Below, piece by piece: positions 27,522-35,853 of a stretch of DNA of 64,000 bases. Origin of the DNA: Microvirga sp. 17 mud 1-3 (lineage in GTDB: Bacteria > Pseudomonadota > Alphaproteobacteria > Rhizobiales > Beijerinckiaceae); contig NZ_CP029481.1 in assembly GCF_003151255.1 (NCBI RefSeq), positions 1,984,001 through 2,048,000 of the forward strand, read 5' to 3'. Below the pieces are notes generated by a model. The model did no database searches. It saw nothing but the letters and a program-made list of their open reading frames with translations, and had not been told where the DNA came from. A program made the position numbers and the translations under genes. How positions within the stretch are numbered: position 1 is the stretch's first letter; every line of letters starts with the position of its first letter.

Positions 27522-27773
27522 TTAGCGGATCACGTAGGGCAGCAGGCCCATGAAGCGGGCGCGCTTGATCGCCTGGGCGAGCTCACGCTGCTTCTTGGCC
27601 GAAACGGCCGTGATGCGCGAGGGCACGATCTTGCCGCGCTCGGAGATGTAGCGCGAAAGGAGCTTCGTGTCCTTGTAGTCGATCTTCGGAGCGTTCGGGC
27701 CCGAGAACGGGCAGGTCTTGCGCCGACGGAAGAAAGGACGACGGCCACCGCCGCCACCAGCACCAGCAGCCAT
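27522..27773 (-). CDS. rpsR: 30S ribosomal protein S18
   Basis: 83 residues. A Gly-rich N-terminus precedes the core [19 protein letters not shown], then [18 protein letters not shown] and ARFMGLLPY, as in all S18 proteins. S18 binds S6 on the platform of the 30S subunit, and the gene lies 2 bp after rpsF. Confidence 0.98.
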   Translation of the reverse strand: MAAGAGGGGGRRPFFRRRKTCPFSGPNAPKIDYKDTKLLSRYISERGKIVPSRITAVSAKKQRELAQAIKRARFMGLLPYVIR

Positions 27774-27775
27774 GA

Positions 27776-28177
27776 TTATGCCTCCTCGCTTTCAGCGGTC
27801 TCGAAGCTACCGCCATCGCGCTCACGGCGCTCGCGGTCCTTGCGCTCGTCGCGGTCGCGCTTCTGCATCATCACCGACGGCTCGGCGTCGAGCTCTTCCA
27901 CCCGGATGGTCATGAAGCGAAGGATGTCTTCGCTGATGCGCATCTGACGCTCCATCTCGGCCACCGCCTGAGCGGGAGCGTCGAGGTTGAACATCGTGAA
28001 ATGCGCCTTGCGGTTCTTCTTGATGCGGTAGGCGAGGGACTTCACGCCCCACATCTCGGTCTTCTCGACCTTGCCGCCATTCTGCTCGATGACGGCCTTA
28101 TACTGGTCGATCATCGCTTCGACCTGCTGGGACGTCACGTCCTGGCGAGCCAAAAACACATGCTCGTAGAGAGGCAT
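27776..28177 (-). CDS. rpsF: 30S ribosomal protein S6
   Basis: 133 residues. The start [20 protein letters not shown] and the central [18 protein letters not shown] are typical S6. The C-terminal 35 residues form a charged Arg/Asp/Glu-rich tail ([16 protein letters not shown]), an alphaproteobacterial feature. First gene of the ribosomal unit, behind a likely sigma-70-type promoter and a leader of about 200 nt that may carry the S6:S18 autoregulatory site. Confidence 0.98.
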   Translation of the reverse strand: MPLYEHVFLARQDVTSQQVEAMIDQYKAVIEQNGGKVEKTEMWGVKSLAYRIKKNRKAHFTMFNLDAPAQAVAEMERQMRISEDILRFMTIRVEELDAEPSVMMQKRDRDERKDRERRERDGGSFETAESEEA

Positions 28178-28544
28178 AGTGGGCCTTTCTCAGGTTTGAG
28201 TTGAGCCCTGTCACTTGTTTGAAGAAGTGTCCGGGCCGGTTTCGCGCGTCCGATCGGCGCCAAGCCCTTCGAGCCTGCAAGGCCCGAGCGGTTGTCGAAG
28301 GCGGAGACACGGGACGACGGGTCCGAAAACCCTGTACGGCAAAGCCGCACCGTCCGTTCAGCCCCCGGCCGGAGCGAACGCGAAGTGGGGCCTATAGTCG
28401 ATTTGGGGTCGAAGGGCAACCCTGTACAAAGTGGCCTCTGCCCTCAGCCTGGGGCTCTTGCGTCCGGCACGCCGCTGGATGTTCCCTGCAGAGCCTCCAT
28501 CAGTGCCGATGAGGAGGCGACCCTAGGATAAAGGCAAGACACCC
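28178..28544. other. Divergent intergenic region rpsF / aldo-keto reductase
   Basis: 367 bp without a gene. It contains the rpsF promoter (28391-28419, minus) and a GC-rich leader of about 200 nt. Near the rpsF end the minus strand can fold CACTT...AAGTG flanked by CCC...GGG (about 28209-28237). The right 100 bp must promote the plus-strand reductase gene; no clear boxes are visible there. Confidence 0.5.
28391..28419 (-). promoter_or_regulatory. Probable promoter of rpsF-rpsR-DUF2232-rplI
   Basis: On the minus strand TTGCCC (28419-28414), a 17-bp spacer and TATAGG (28396-28391) give a good housekeeping -35/-10 pair. The start site would be near 28384, leaving a 5' leader of about 207 nt before the rpsF ATG. 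Confidence 0.55.
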
Positions 28545-29339
28545 ATGAGCCGTCGTCATCCGGACGCATCCGTGAGCCTGGGCCTCGGGCTGCTCTCCAT
28601 CGGCAGGGCCTGGGGATACCGGCAGGGCGAGCCTCCCCCGGTGAGGGATGCGCTCGATCTCCTTGACCATGCCGTCGCCCGGGGCATCAGGTTCTTCGAC
28701 ACGGCCCCTGCTTATGCCGCGAGCGAACAGATTTTCGGGCATTTTCTCAAGAGCCAGGGTGCAGACGCCGCAAAGCTGACCGTCAGTACCAAGATGGGCG
28801 AGCATTGGGACGCGGATCGGCAAAGCGGCTTCGTGGACCATTCCTATGAGGCCCTATGCCGGAGCCTTGACCGGAGCCTGGAGCTGCTCGGACGGATCGA
28901 TGTGCTCCAGATCCACAAGGCGACCGTCGAGGCTTTGGCATCGAAGGATGTCGCACGGGCCATCGATTACGCCCGTTCCACCGGGATCACGAAGATCGGC
29001 GCGAGTATCGCCGATCTTGGCGCCGCGCGAATGGCCTGCGGTTCGGGCTGGTTCAGCCATATCCAGTTCCCCTATAACCGCCTGTCGGAGGCGCTCGAAC
29101 CGGCCTTCGGGATGGCGCGGCAGGCTCGGATGACCGTCCTGGTCAATCGCCCCTTCGCGATGGGCCAGCTCATTCATGACGCGTCAGCCGATGCCGCCGA
29201 CGCTCTGCCCGAAGCGCTCGGCTTCGTTCTGCGGCAGCCGTTCAAGGGCGTCATTCTGACCGGAACGAGATCCAAACGGCACCTCGACGAGTCCGTCGCG
29301 GCCTTCGAGCAGGCGACCCAAGCTGGCCCTCGCTCATGA
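28545..29339 (+). CDS. Aldo/keto reductase
   Basis: 264 residues, slightly short for the family (about 300). AKR signatures: FFDTAPAYAASEQIFG (Asp and Tyr of the catalytic tetrad), the Lys in VSTKMGEHW and the His in VLQIHK, so the tetrad is intact. The TIM barrel is recognisable through TGITKIGASIADL. Related proteins reduce aldehydes or sugars with NADPH; the substrate is unknown. Transcribed away from rpsF; a weak terminator candidate follows. Confidence 0.88.
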   Translation: MSRRHPDASVSLGLGLLSIGRAWGYRQGEPPPVRDALDLLDHAVARGIRFFDTAPAYAASEQIFGHFLKSQGADAAKLTVSTKMGEHWDADRQSGFVDHSYEALCRSLDRSLELLGRIDVLQIHKATVEALASKDVARAIDYARSTGITKIGASIADLGAARMACGSGWFSHIQFPYNRLSEALEPAFGMARQARMTVLVNRPFAMGQLIHDASADAADALPEALGFVLRQPFKGVILTGTRSKRHLDESVAAFEQATQAGPRS

Positions 29340-29368
29340 AAAGGGGATTGCCCTATCCCTGGCCCCTC

Positions 29369-29393
29369 AGAGTAAGCTTCGCAAACTCTTTTT
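29369..29393 (+). terminator. Weak terminator candidate after the aldo/keto reductase
   Basis: A 5-bp stem AGAGT/ACTCT (29369-29373, 29385-29389) closed by inner GC pairs runs into TTTTT. The stem is short with an internal mismatch, so this is only a candidate. Confidence 0.35.
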
Positions 29394-29461
29394 GACTGTC
29401 GGCCCCGGCGGTGAACTCACGAGCCGCTAGGAAATAAGCCGCTCTCTGCTAAAACACTTTC

Positions 29462-30247
29462 ATGAAAGCTTCTCCTCTTCGCCTCGGCGTCAATATCGAC
29501 CATGTCGCAACCGTCCGGAACGCTCGCGGGGGCGCGCATCCGGATCCGATCCGGGCGGCCCATCTGGCGGTCCTCGCCGGGGCGGACGGAATCACGGCCC
29601 ATCTGCGGGAGGACCGGCGGCATATCCGGGATCAGGATATGGAGCGGCTGAAGCGCCAGCTTTTCGTACCCCTGAATTTCGAGATGGCCGCCACCGAGGA
29701 GATGATCGGCATCGCCCTGCGGCTGCGTCCTCATGCGTGCTGCCTCGTGCCCGAGAAGCGGGAGGAGCGCACCACGGAAGGTGGCCTCGACATCATCGGC
29801 GGTGCCGACCACCTGCGCCCGGTGATCCGCGAGCTCAAGGGGGCTGGGATCCGCGTCTCGCTCTTCGTGGAGCCTGAGCGCGACATCATGGACGCCGCCT
29901 GCGAGCTCGGGGCGCCGGTGGTTGAGCTCCATACGGGCACCTATTGCGAGGCCGTCCTTGAGGGCGACCGGGCCAGGATCGAACATGAACTCACGCGACT
30001 GCGCGGAGCGGCCGCCCATGGGGCGGGAATCGGCCTCGAGATCCATGCGGGCCATGGCCTCGATCTGCAGTCCGTGCGGCCGGTGGCAGCCATTCCGGAG
30101 ATCGTCGAGCTCAATATCGGCCATTCGCTGATCGGCGAGGCGATCTTCCTGGGGCTCGACGAGGCCGTGCGCGGGATGCGCATCGCCATGGACGAGGGCC
30201 GTCTTCAGGCCGGCGAGCCTGCCGATGCCGCATCGGCTGCCCGGTAG
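29462..30247 (+). CDS. pdxJ: Pyridoxine 5'-phosphate synthase PdxJ
   Basis: 261 residues. Last ring-closing step of DXP-dependent vitamin B6 synthesis, condensing 1-amino-acetone-3-phosphate with DXP. The N-terminal [17 protein letters not shown] and the HLREDRRHI motif are diagnostic; ETGTYC-like [12 protein letters not shown] is also present. It opens the conserved pdxJ-acpS-lepB-rnc-era block and shares the DXP node with dxr earlier in the window. Confidence 0.97.
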   Translation: MKASPLRLGVNIDHVATVRNARGGAHPDPIRAAHLAVLAGADGITAHLREDRRHIRDQDMERLKRQLFVPLNFEMAATEEMIGIALRLRPHACCLVPEKREERTTEGGLDIIGGADHLRPVIRELKGAGIRVSLFVEPERDIMDAACELGAPVVELHTGTYCEAVLEGDRARIEHELTRLRGAAAHGAGIGLEIHAGHGLDLQSVRPVAAIPEIVELNIGHSLIGEAIFLGLDEAVRGMRIAMDEGRLQAGEPADAASAAR

Positions 30248-30253
30248 CCGCCC

Positions 30254-30655
30254 ATGATCGTCGGGATCGGGTCGGATCTGTGCGACATTCGCCGCATCGA
30301 GCGCTCCCTCGCGCGCTTCGGGGATCGGTTCACGCACCGGATCTTCACGGAGGGTGAGCGGGCGAGGAGCGACCGCAGGGCGGCCCGCGCTGCGTCCTAT
30401 GCCCGCCGCTTCGCCGCCAAGGAGGCCTGCGCCAAGGCCCTGGGCACGGGAATGAGCCACGGGGTATTCTGGCGGGACATGGAAGTGGTAAACTTGCGGA
30501 CCGGCCGACCCACATTTCGGCTGACGGGCGGCGCATTGGAGCGGCTGAAGACCCTTATTCCGCAGGGGCATGAACCGGTCGTGCATGTCTCTCTTACGGA
30601 CGACCCGCCCCTGGCCCAGGCCTTCGTGATCATCGAGGCCGTCCCCATAAAGTAA
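30254..30655 (+). CDS. acpS: Holo-[acyl-carrier-protein] synthase AcpS
   Basis: 133 residues, normal length. It transfers 4'-phosphopantetheine from CoA to apo-ACP. The two family motifs are intact: [13 protein letters not shown] (metal-binding Asp near residue 8) and [14 protein letters not shown] (catalytic Glu and Lys). It starts 6 bp after the pdxJ stop and supplies active ACP to the fabZ, lpx and plsX/fabH reactions encoded elsewhere in the window. Confidence 0.97.
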   Translation: MIVGIGSDLCDIRRIERSLARFGDRFTHRIFTEGERARSDRRAARAASYARRFAAKEACAKALGTGMSHGVFWRDMEVVNLRTGRPTFRLTGGALERLKTLIPQGHEPVVHVSLTDDPPLAQAFVIIEAVPIK

Positions 30656-30753
30656 ATCCGCCGCGTTGCGACGGAACGCGCCTTGGGATAGACCGCCGCG
30701 ACGACCCGTGACGGGCCCGGGGGCCTTCTTTCCTCAAGCAGGGATCGACAGAC

Positions 30754-31530
30754 GTGAGCGATAACGCCAAGAAATTCACCGGCGAGACCGTCAAGAAGGA
30801 CGAAAGCGGCCTTTGGGAAACCGTCAAGGTCATCCTTCAGGCCCTGCTGATCGCCGTCGTCGTGCGGACGGTCCTGTTCCAGCCCTTCAACATTCCGTCG
30901 GGATCCCTGATCCCGACCCTGCTGATCGGCGACTATCTCTTCGTCTCCAAATACGCCTACGGCTATTCGCGGTATTCGATCCCCTTCGGCCCGCCCGTCT
31001 TCTCCGGGCGCATCTTCGGCTCGCAGCCCAAGCGCGGCGATATCGCGGTCTTCAAGCTGCCGAAGGACAACTCGACCGATTACATCAAGCGCGTGGTGGG
31101 CCTGCCCGGCGACAAGATCCAGGTGATCGGCGGCGTCCTGCACATCAATGGCAAGCCGATCCAGCGTGAGCGGGTCGACGACTACAAGACCACCGACCTT
31201 TATGGCCGCACGGTTGCGGTGCCCCGGTACAAGGAGACCTTCCCCGAAGGTACGTCCCATTACGTGATCGAGCGGGACGGCGACCGGGGCTATTGGGACA
31301 ATACGGAGGTCTACACGGTCCAGCCCAACCATTACTTCATGATGGGCGACAACCGGGACAATTCCACGGATTCCCGCGACGAGGCGAATGTCGGGCAGGT
31401 CCCGGCCGAGAATCTGGTCGGCCGCGCCGAGATCATCTTCTTCTCCATCGACGAGGATGCGTCCCTCTGGCGGCCCTGGCAATGGCCGAGCCATATCCGG
31501 TGGAACCGGATGTTCGAGCGGATCCGCTGA
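30754..31530 (+). CDS. lepB: Signal peptidase I
   Basis: 258 residues. One N-terminal membrane segment (VKVILQALLIAVVVRTVLF) is followed by the catalytic Ser box IPSGSLIPTLLIGD and the Lys box YIKRVVGLPGDKI; the GDNRDNSTDSR box is near the C-terminus. It releases secreted proteins from the inner membrane. A GTG start at 30754 follows an AGGGA ribosome site. It precedes rnc by 4 bp. Confidence 0.97.
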   Translation: MSDNAKKFTGETVKKDESGLWETVKVILQALLIAVVVRTVLFQPFNIPSGSLIPTLLIGDYLFVSKYAYGYSRYSIPFGPPVFSGRIFGSQPKRGDIAVFKLPKDNSTDYIKRVVGLPGDKIQVIGGVLHINGKPIQRERVDDYKTTDLYGRTVAVPRYKETFPEGTSHYVIERDGDRGYWDNTEVYTVQPNHYFMMGDNRDNSTDSRDEANVGQVPAENLVGRAEIIFFSIDEDASLWRPWQWPSHIRWNRMFERIR

Positions 31531-31534
31531 TCCC

Positions 31535-32245
31535 GTGGCTCGCCGTACGCCCCAGCCCGACCAGCTCCAGGAGACGCTCGGCTACAGCTTCGAGCGGCCC
31601 GAACTGCTGACGGAGGCGCTCACGCATGTGAGCGCGCCGAATGCGGGCGGGCAGAGCTATCAGAGGCTGGAGTTCCTGGGCGACAGGGTGCTGGGCCTGA
31701 TCGTGGCCGAAATGCTCTACGAGACCTTCCCGCACTCGCCGGAAGGAGAGTTGTCCCGCCGGCTGGCGGAGCTGGTCCGCCGCGAAAGCTGCGCCGAGGT
31801 CGCCATCGCCTGGGACGTCGGCCCCTATCTCAGGCTCGGCGCCGGCGAGGCCCAGTCGGGCGAGCGACGCAACCTGACGATCCTGGCGGATGTGTGCGAG
31901 GCGATCATCGGGGCGGTCTTCCTCGACGGTGGTTACGATGCCGCCAAGACCTTGGTGGTGGGGGCCTTCGGCGTCCTGCTCCACGCGCCCCGCAGGCCCC
32001 TGCGCGATCCGAAGAGCGCTCTGCAGGAATGGGCGCAGGGCAAGGGCCTTCCGCCGCCCACCTATACGGTGGTCGAGCAGACCGGCCCTGATCATGCGCC
32101 GAAATTCCGCGTGGCTGTGAAGGTGCGGGGGGTCGAGAGTGATTTCGGCCTCGGCACCTCGAAGCGCGCGGCGGAACAGGAGGCGGCCAGAAGCCTTCTT
32201 GTCCGTGAAGGAATCTGGACGGAGGAAGACAAGAGCCATGGCTGA
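31535..32245 (+). CDS. rnc: Ribonuclease III
   Basis: 236 residues. The nuclease domain has the signature RLEFLGDRVLGLIVAE and the second acidic site in DVCEAIIGAVFLDGG; a double-stranded RNA-binding domain occupies the last 70 residues (SALQEWAQGKGLPPP onward). It processes rRNA precursors and structured mRNAs. GTG start at 31535, right after lepB; its end overlaps the era start by 8 bases. Confidence 0.97.
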   Translation: MARRTPQPDQLQETLGYSFERPELLTEALTHVSAPNAGGQSYQRLEFLGDRVLGLIVAEMLYETFPHSPEGELSRRLAELVRRESCAEVAIAWDVGPYLRLGAGEAQSGERRNLTILADVCEAIIGAVFLDGGYDAAKTLVVGAFGVLLHAPRRPLRDPKSALQEWAQGKGLPPPTYTVVEQTGPDHAPKFRVAVKVRGVESDFGLGTSKRAAEQEAARSLLVREGIWTEEDKSHG

Positions 32246-33146
32246 GGAAGCCCCCACGAAGGCCGGTTTCGTCGCGCTCATCGGCGCCCCGAATGCCGGG
32301 AAGTCGACCCTCCTGAACGCCCTCGTCGGGTCCAAGGTCTCGATCGTTTCCCGCAAGGTCCAGACGACCCGGGCGCTCGTGCGCGGCATCGCCGTGGAGG
32401 GCTCGGCGCAGATCGTCTTCGTGGACACGCCCGGAATCTTCAAGCCCAAGCGCCGCCTCGACCGGGCCATGGTCACGTCGGCCTGGGGCGGGGCAGGGGA
32501 CGCGGACGTGGTGGCGCTCCTCCTCGATGCTCGCAAGGGCGTTGACGAGGAGGCGGACGCGATCCTCGCGAGGCTGCCGGAGCTCAAGCAGCCGAAGGTG
32601 CTGATCCTCAACAAGATCGACGTGCTCGAACGCTCGAAATTGCTGGCGCTGGCCGCCTCGCTCAACGAGCGTGTGAATTTCGCCCATACGTTCATGGTCT
32701 CGGCCCTCACCGGCGACGGGATCGACCGGCTGAGGTCAGAACTCGCCAAGATGATGCCGGAGGGGCCCTGGCTCTATCCGGAAGACCAGATTTCGGATGC
32801 GCCTCTGCGCATGCTCGCGGCCGAGATCACCCGCGAGAAGATTTACGAGCGCCTGCACGAGGAACTGCCCTATCAGTCGACCGTCGAAACCGACCAGTGG
32901 CAGCAGCGGCCGGACGGCTCCGTGCGCATCGAGCAGACCGTGTTCGTGGAGCGGGACAGCCAGCGCAAGATCGTGCTCGGCAAGGGCGGCCAGACGATCA
33001 AGGCCATCGGCCAGGCGGCCCGAAAGGAGATCGCCGAGATCGCCGAGGCGCCCGTGCACCTGTTCCTGTTCGTGAAGGTGCGCGAGAACTGGGGCGACGA
33101 CCCCGAGCGCTATCGCGAAATGGGCCTGGAATTCCCGAAAGGCTGA
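32238..33146 (+). CDS. era: Ribosome-maturation GTPase Era
   Basis: 302 residues. G1 GAPNAGKST, G3 DTPG and G4 NKID are present, and a C-terminal KH domain with VLGKGGQTIKAIG binds the 3' end of 16S rRNA. The ATG at 32238 is preceded by GGAGGAAG and overlaps rnc. In many Rhizobiales recO follows era directly; here a 4.7-kb block on the opposite strand intervenes before recO. Confidence 0.97.
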   Translation: MAEEAPTKAGFVALIGAPNAGKSTLLNALVGSKVSIVSRKVQTTRALVRGIAVEGSAQIVFVDTPGIFKPKRRLDRAMVTSAWGGAGDADVVALLLDARKGVDEEADAILARLPELKQPKVLILNKIDVLERSKLLALAASLNERVNFAHTFMVSALTGDGIDRLRSELAKMMPEGPWLYPEDQISDAPLRMLAAEITREKIYERLHEELPYQSTVETDQWQQRPDGSVRIEQTVFVERDSQRKIVLGKGGQTIKAIGQAARKEIAEIAEAPVHLFLFVKVRENWGDDPERYREMGLEFPKG

Positions 33147-33150
33147 GGCT

Positions 33151-33780
33151 TTACGCCGTGCGGCGTGCCAGGGCGAGCGTCGCGCCCAGGCCGCACATGA
33201 CGATGCCGGAGGCCTCGCGCATGCGGCGGATCGCCTTCGGCCGGCTGGATAGGCCGTCCCGGGCCCGTGCGGCCATGTGGACGACAACGACGTCGACGAG
33301 CGTGTTCAGCAGCACCGGGACCAGCCCGAGAACGGCGAACTGAAGGGCCACATGACCCTGCGCCGGATCGACGAATTGCGGAATGAAGGCAAGGAAGAAG
33401 GCGGCCGTCTTGGGGTTCAGAGCCTCGACGAGAATCCCTTCGCGGAAGGCGCGTCCGGCGCCCGTTCTTGCCACGCCCTGCGGCAGGGCAAAGCGGGCTT
33501 CCCGGATCGTCTTGAGGCCGAGCCAGACCAGATAGGCGGCGCCGGCGAATTTCAGGATCGTGAAGGCCTCGGCGCTCGCCATCACCAGGGCCGAGACCCC
33601 GAGCGCCCCGGCGGCGATGTGGAAGAGGCCGCCGATCCCTGTTCCGAAGGTCGAAGCCAGCCCCTCGGCGCGCCCGCCCGCGAGGGTTCGAGCCGCGACA
33701 TAGAAGATGCCGGGGCCGGGCGTGATCGCGATGACGAGAGCGGCGGCGAGAAAAAGGGCAAGCTGGCCGGCGTCGAGCAT
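33151..33780 (-). CDS. LysE family translocator
   Basis: 209 residues and about six membrane helices. The family motif is ITPGPGIFYVAARTLAGGR, followed by GLASTFGTGIGGL and the second-half signature ALNPKTAAFFLAFIPQFVDP. Substrate unknown. The start is taken at ATG 33780, with AGGAG 12 bp upstream. Its stop is 4 bp from the convergent era stop, and it lies 76 bp downstream of the chemoreceptor gene on the same strand. This is the second LysE-type gene in the window. Confidence 0.9.
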   Translation of the reverse strand: MLDAGQLALFLAAALVIAITPGPGIFYVAARTLAGGRAEGLASTFGTGIGGLFHIAAGALGVSALVMASAEAFTILKFAGAAYLVWLGLKTIREARFALPQGVARTGAGRAFREGILVEALNPKTAAFFLAFIPQFVDPAQGHVALQFAVLGLVPVLLNTLVDVVVVHMAARARDGLSSRPKAIRRMREASGIVMCGLGATLALARRTA

Positions 33781-33856
33781 TCCTGGCTCACTCCTGCAAA
33801 GTCGGGAGAGGCGCATGAGAACATGGGCCTTCCCTGCCGTGCAAGCGCGGAGCGGC

Positions 33857-35608
33857 TTACAGGCGATAGGCCGTCCGCAGCCCGCCCCAGTGCCGCCCCA
33901 GGACCCGGATCGGAGCGTCGACCTCCTGCATCATGACGATGTTGCCGCCCCCCATGTCGCGCGCATAGGACTGCACGACGAAGGGCCGTGTGGAGCGCGC
34001 GGCCGTTATGCCCGCCCTATCGTCGAAAATGCGCTTGTTCCTAGCATTGGCTGCATTCCAGGCCGGATCGCCCGGCCGCTGGGCCTGCGAATAGAGCCGG
34101 TTATGGACCGGGATATAGCCGTTCCGGTCGATGGCGAGGCAGAAAGCCATCTTGGGGTCGGCGGCCAGCACGGGCTCTATCACAGGCGGCAGGAGGCGCT
34201 CGAAAAGCTTGAGATAGGTCGTCTCGTACTGGATCGGATCTGTCCCCTGAACGGCCCGATAGTCGGTGTCGAAGATTGCCTCGCGCGACAGGGAGCCGTC
34301 CGACAGCGCCTGCCCGATCAGGTCCTCGATCCGGCGCGCGGTTTCCTGCGCCAGGAGGATCCGGGGACGGTAGCTTTCCTCCACCTGGGCGACGAAGCGC
34401 TCCATGCGCGTGCGGCTGTCCGTATCGAGATCCGTGAAAGCGCAGTGAATGCCCATGGGACTCGCGGCGACAATCCGCACCTTGGCTCGCCCGACGCCGC
34501 GCAGGTCGAGTTCAGCCGAAAGCCCCATCTTGAGGGCAGCGCCGGTCGGCGCGGCCAGAAGAGCTCCGCCCATGCTCACATCCACGAGGCGGGACGGGAA
34601 ATTGCGGCCCTCGGCCAGAAGCACGGCCGGGCGGTCCACCGGGAATCGGTCGGAGCGGCGCCGGTCTCCGAGCTCGCTCTGGCGGATGACGGTGACGAAC
34701 CTCTGGCCAAGCGCCTTTGCGAGCGCGTCCGCTGATGTGGTCGCCCGATCGGCCCGATGGGCAAGGTCGCTGGCCTGCAGCGAGATGCGGTCGACCTCCG
34801 TCGCGCGCTCACTCACCTGGCTCACGCTGGCGGAGGTCGCATTGGCCAGACGGGCGACTTCGCCGATGGCCGTATCCTGCTCGCTCACGGCCCGTCGCAC
34901 GGTATCGAAGACCGGCTGCACGTCCCGGACCACATGAGTAATCTCGGTCACGGCCGCCGTAGAGGCGGTGGCGGTTTCGCGCAGCCGTGCGACGCGCAGG
35001 CGGATATCGTCGGCCGCGTTGCCCGTCTCGACCGAGAGGGCCTTCACCTCTCCGGCGACAACCGCGAAGCCCTTGCCGGCCGCACCTGCACGCGCTGCCT
35101 CGATCGTCGCGTTGAGTGCCAGAAGGTTGGTCTGGCGTGCCACGGCCGAAATTGTGTCGACGATGCCGACGATCTCGGCCGTTGCGGCGGAGAGTTGGGC
35201 AATCAGCTCGCCGGCCTTCTGGGCCGCTTCCACGGCGCCCGAAAGACGCGCATTGGCCTGATCCATGGCACGGCCAATCTCGGCCGATGTTGCGGCGAGC
35301 TCCTCCGTCGAGGAAGCCAGCGACACGGTCTCGCCGGAGGCCGACCGACCCGAGGTCGCAAGCTCGCCCGCATGGCTGCGGATGGCCGTCAGGTCCCGCT
35401 CGACGGCTGCCACGTCGGAGGCAGCCTCCGCGATGGCCCGGGTAACGCCCGAGATGGCTTTGAGAACGTCCGCCTCGAGGCCATCCACGGCCTCGGTGTC
35501 GAGCCGCTCCCTGGATACGTCCGACAGCGGGGCAGGAGCAGGCGTGTCCACCTGAGCGCTCGTATCGGGCGGGACCGGTTGCGGCGCGCGTCGCAGGAGG
35601 CCGAGCAT
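33857..35608 (-). CDS. Soluble methyl-accepting chemotaxis protein with PilZ and C-terminal sensor domain
   Basis: 583 residues with no membrane helix or signal peptide, so probably cytoplasmic. Domains in order: a Pro-rich head (1-30); the MCP signalling coiled coil (about 45-300) with the hairpin tip [19 protein letters not shown]; a PilZ domain (about 312-410) with an intact RxxxR (R317, R321) and DxSxxG (D343-G348), the residues that bind cyclic di-GMP; and a C-terminal module (about 415-583) with [20 protein letters not shown] and [13 protein letters not shown], a segment I recognise from other receptors as a Cache-like sensor. No CheA/W/R/B genes are near. Linking c-di-GMP to taxis is inferred. 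Confidence 0.9.
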   Translation of the reverse strand: MLGLLRRAPQPVPPDTSAQVDTPAPAPLSDVSRERLDTEAVDGLEADVLKAISGVTRAIAEAASDVAAVERDLTAIRSHAGELATSGRSASGETVSLASSTEELAATSAEIGRAMDQANARLSGAVEAAQKAGELIAQLSAATAEIVGIVDTISAVARQTNLLALNATIEAARAGAAGKGFAVVAGEVKALSVETGNAADDIRLRVARLRETATASTAAVTEITHVVRDVQPVFDTVRRAVSEQDTAIGEVARLANATSASVSQVSERATEVDRISLQASDLAHRADRATTSADALAKALGQRFVTVIRQSELGDRRRSDRFPVDRPAVLLAEGRNFPSRLVDVSMGGALLAAPTGAALKMGLSAELDLRGVGRAKVRIVAASPMGIHCAFTDLDTDSRTRMERFVAQVEESYRPRILLAQETARRIEDLIGQALSDGSLSREAIFDTDYRAVQGTDPIQYETTYLKLFERLLPPVIEPVLAADPKMAFCLAIDRNGYIPVHNRLYSQAQRPGDPAWNAANARNKRIFDDRAGITAARSTRPFVVQSYARDMGGGNIVMMQEVDAPIRVLGRHWGGLRTAYRL

Positions 35609-35784
35609 CGTTCCACTCTTATGATTGATGGCGTTGACGCAGCGTCAGGTTAAAAGGTTAAATAAAGAGAAATCTGTCCTATTCGTCCAAAGTCTTAAGT
35701 ATCGACTTGGGCAAGACTTGCTGCATGCATCGTCGCCGACCGAAATGGTGGTTGTTGAACCTCGGAATCTTGGACCACGAATGA

Positions 35785-35820
35785 CTTCGCCCGGCCAAGA
35801 ATTGCCATGGCCGGGCGAAG
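35785..35820. repeat. Perfect 13-bp inverted repeat after the OmpA gene
   Basis: CTTCGCCCGGCCA (35785-35797) and TGGCCGGGCGAAG (35808-35820), 10-nt loop, 33 bp past the OmpA-family stop. It may stop or stabilise that transcript, but neither strand has a T-run. The rest of this 245-bp gap is AT-rich and should contain the chemoreceptor promoter. Confidence 0.6.
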
Positions 35821-35853
35821 GGGACGTCGTTTAAAGGGCGTAGGAACGGACGC

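Noticed and set aside
26610..27947. A 445-codon plus-strand frame opposite DUF2232, rpsR and rpsF
   Set aside because: Antisense to ribosomal-protein genes and lacking any recognisable domain.
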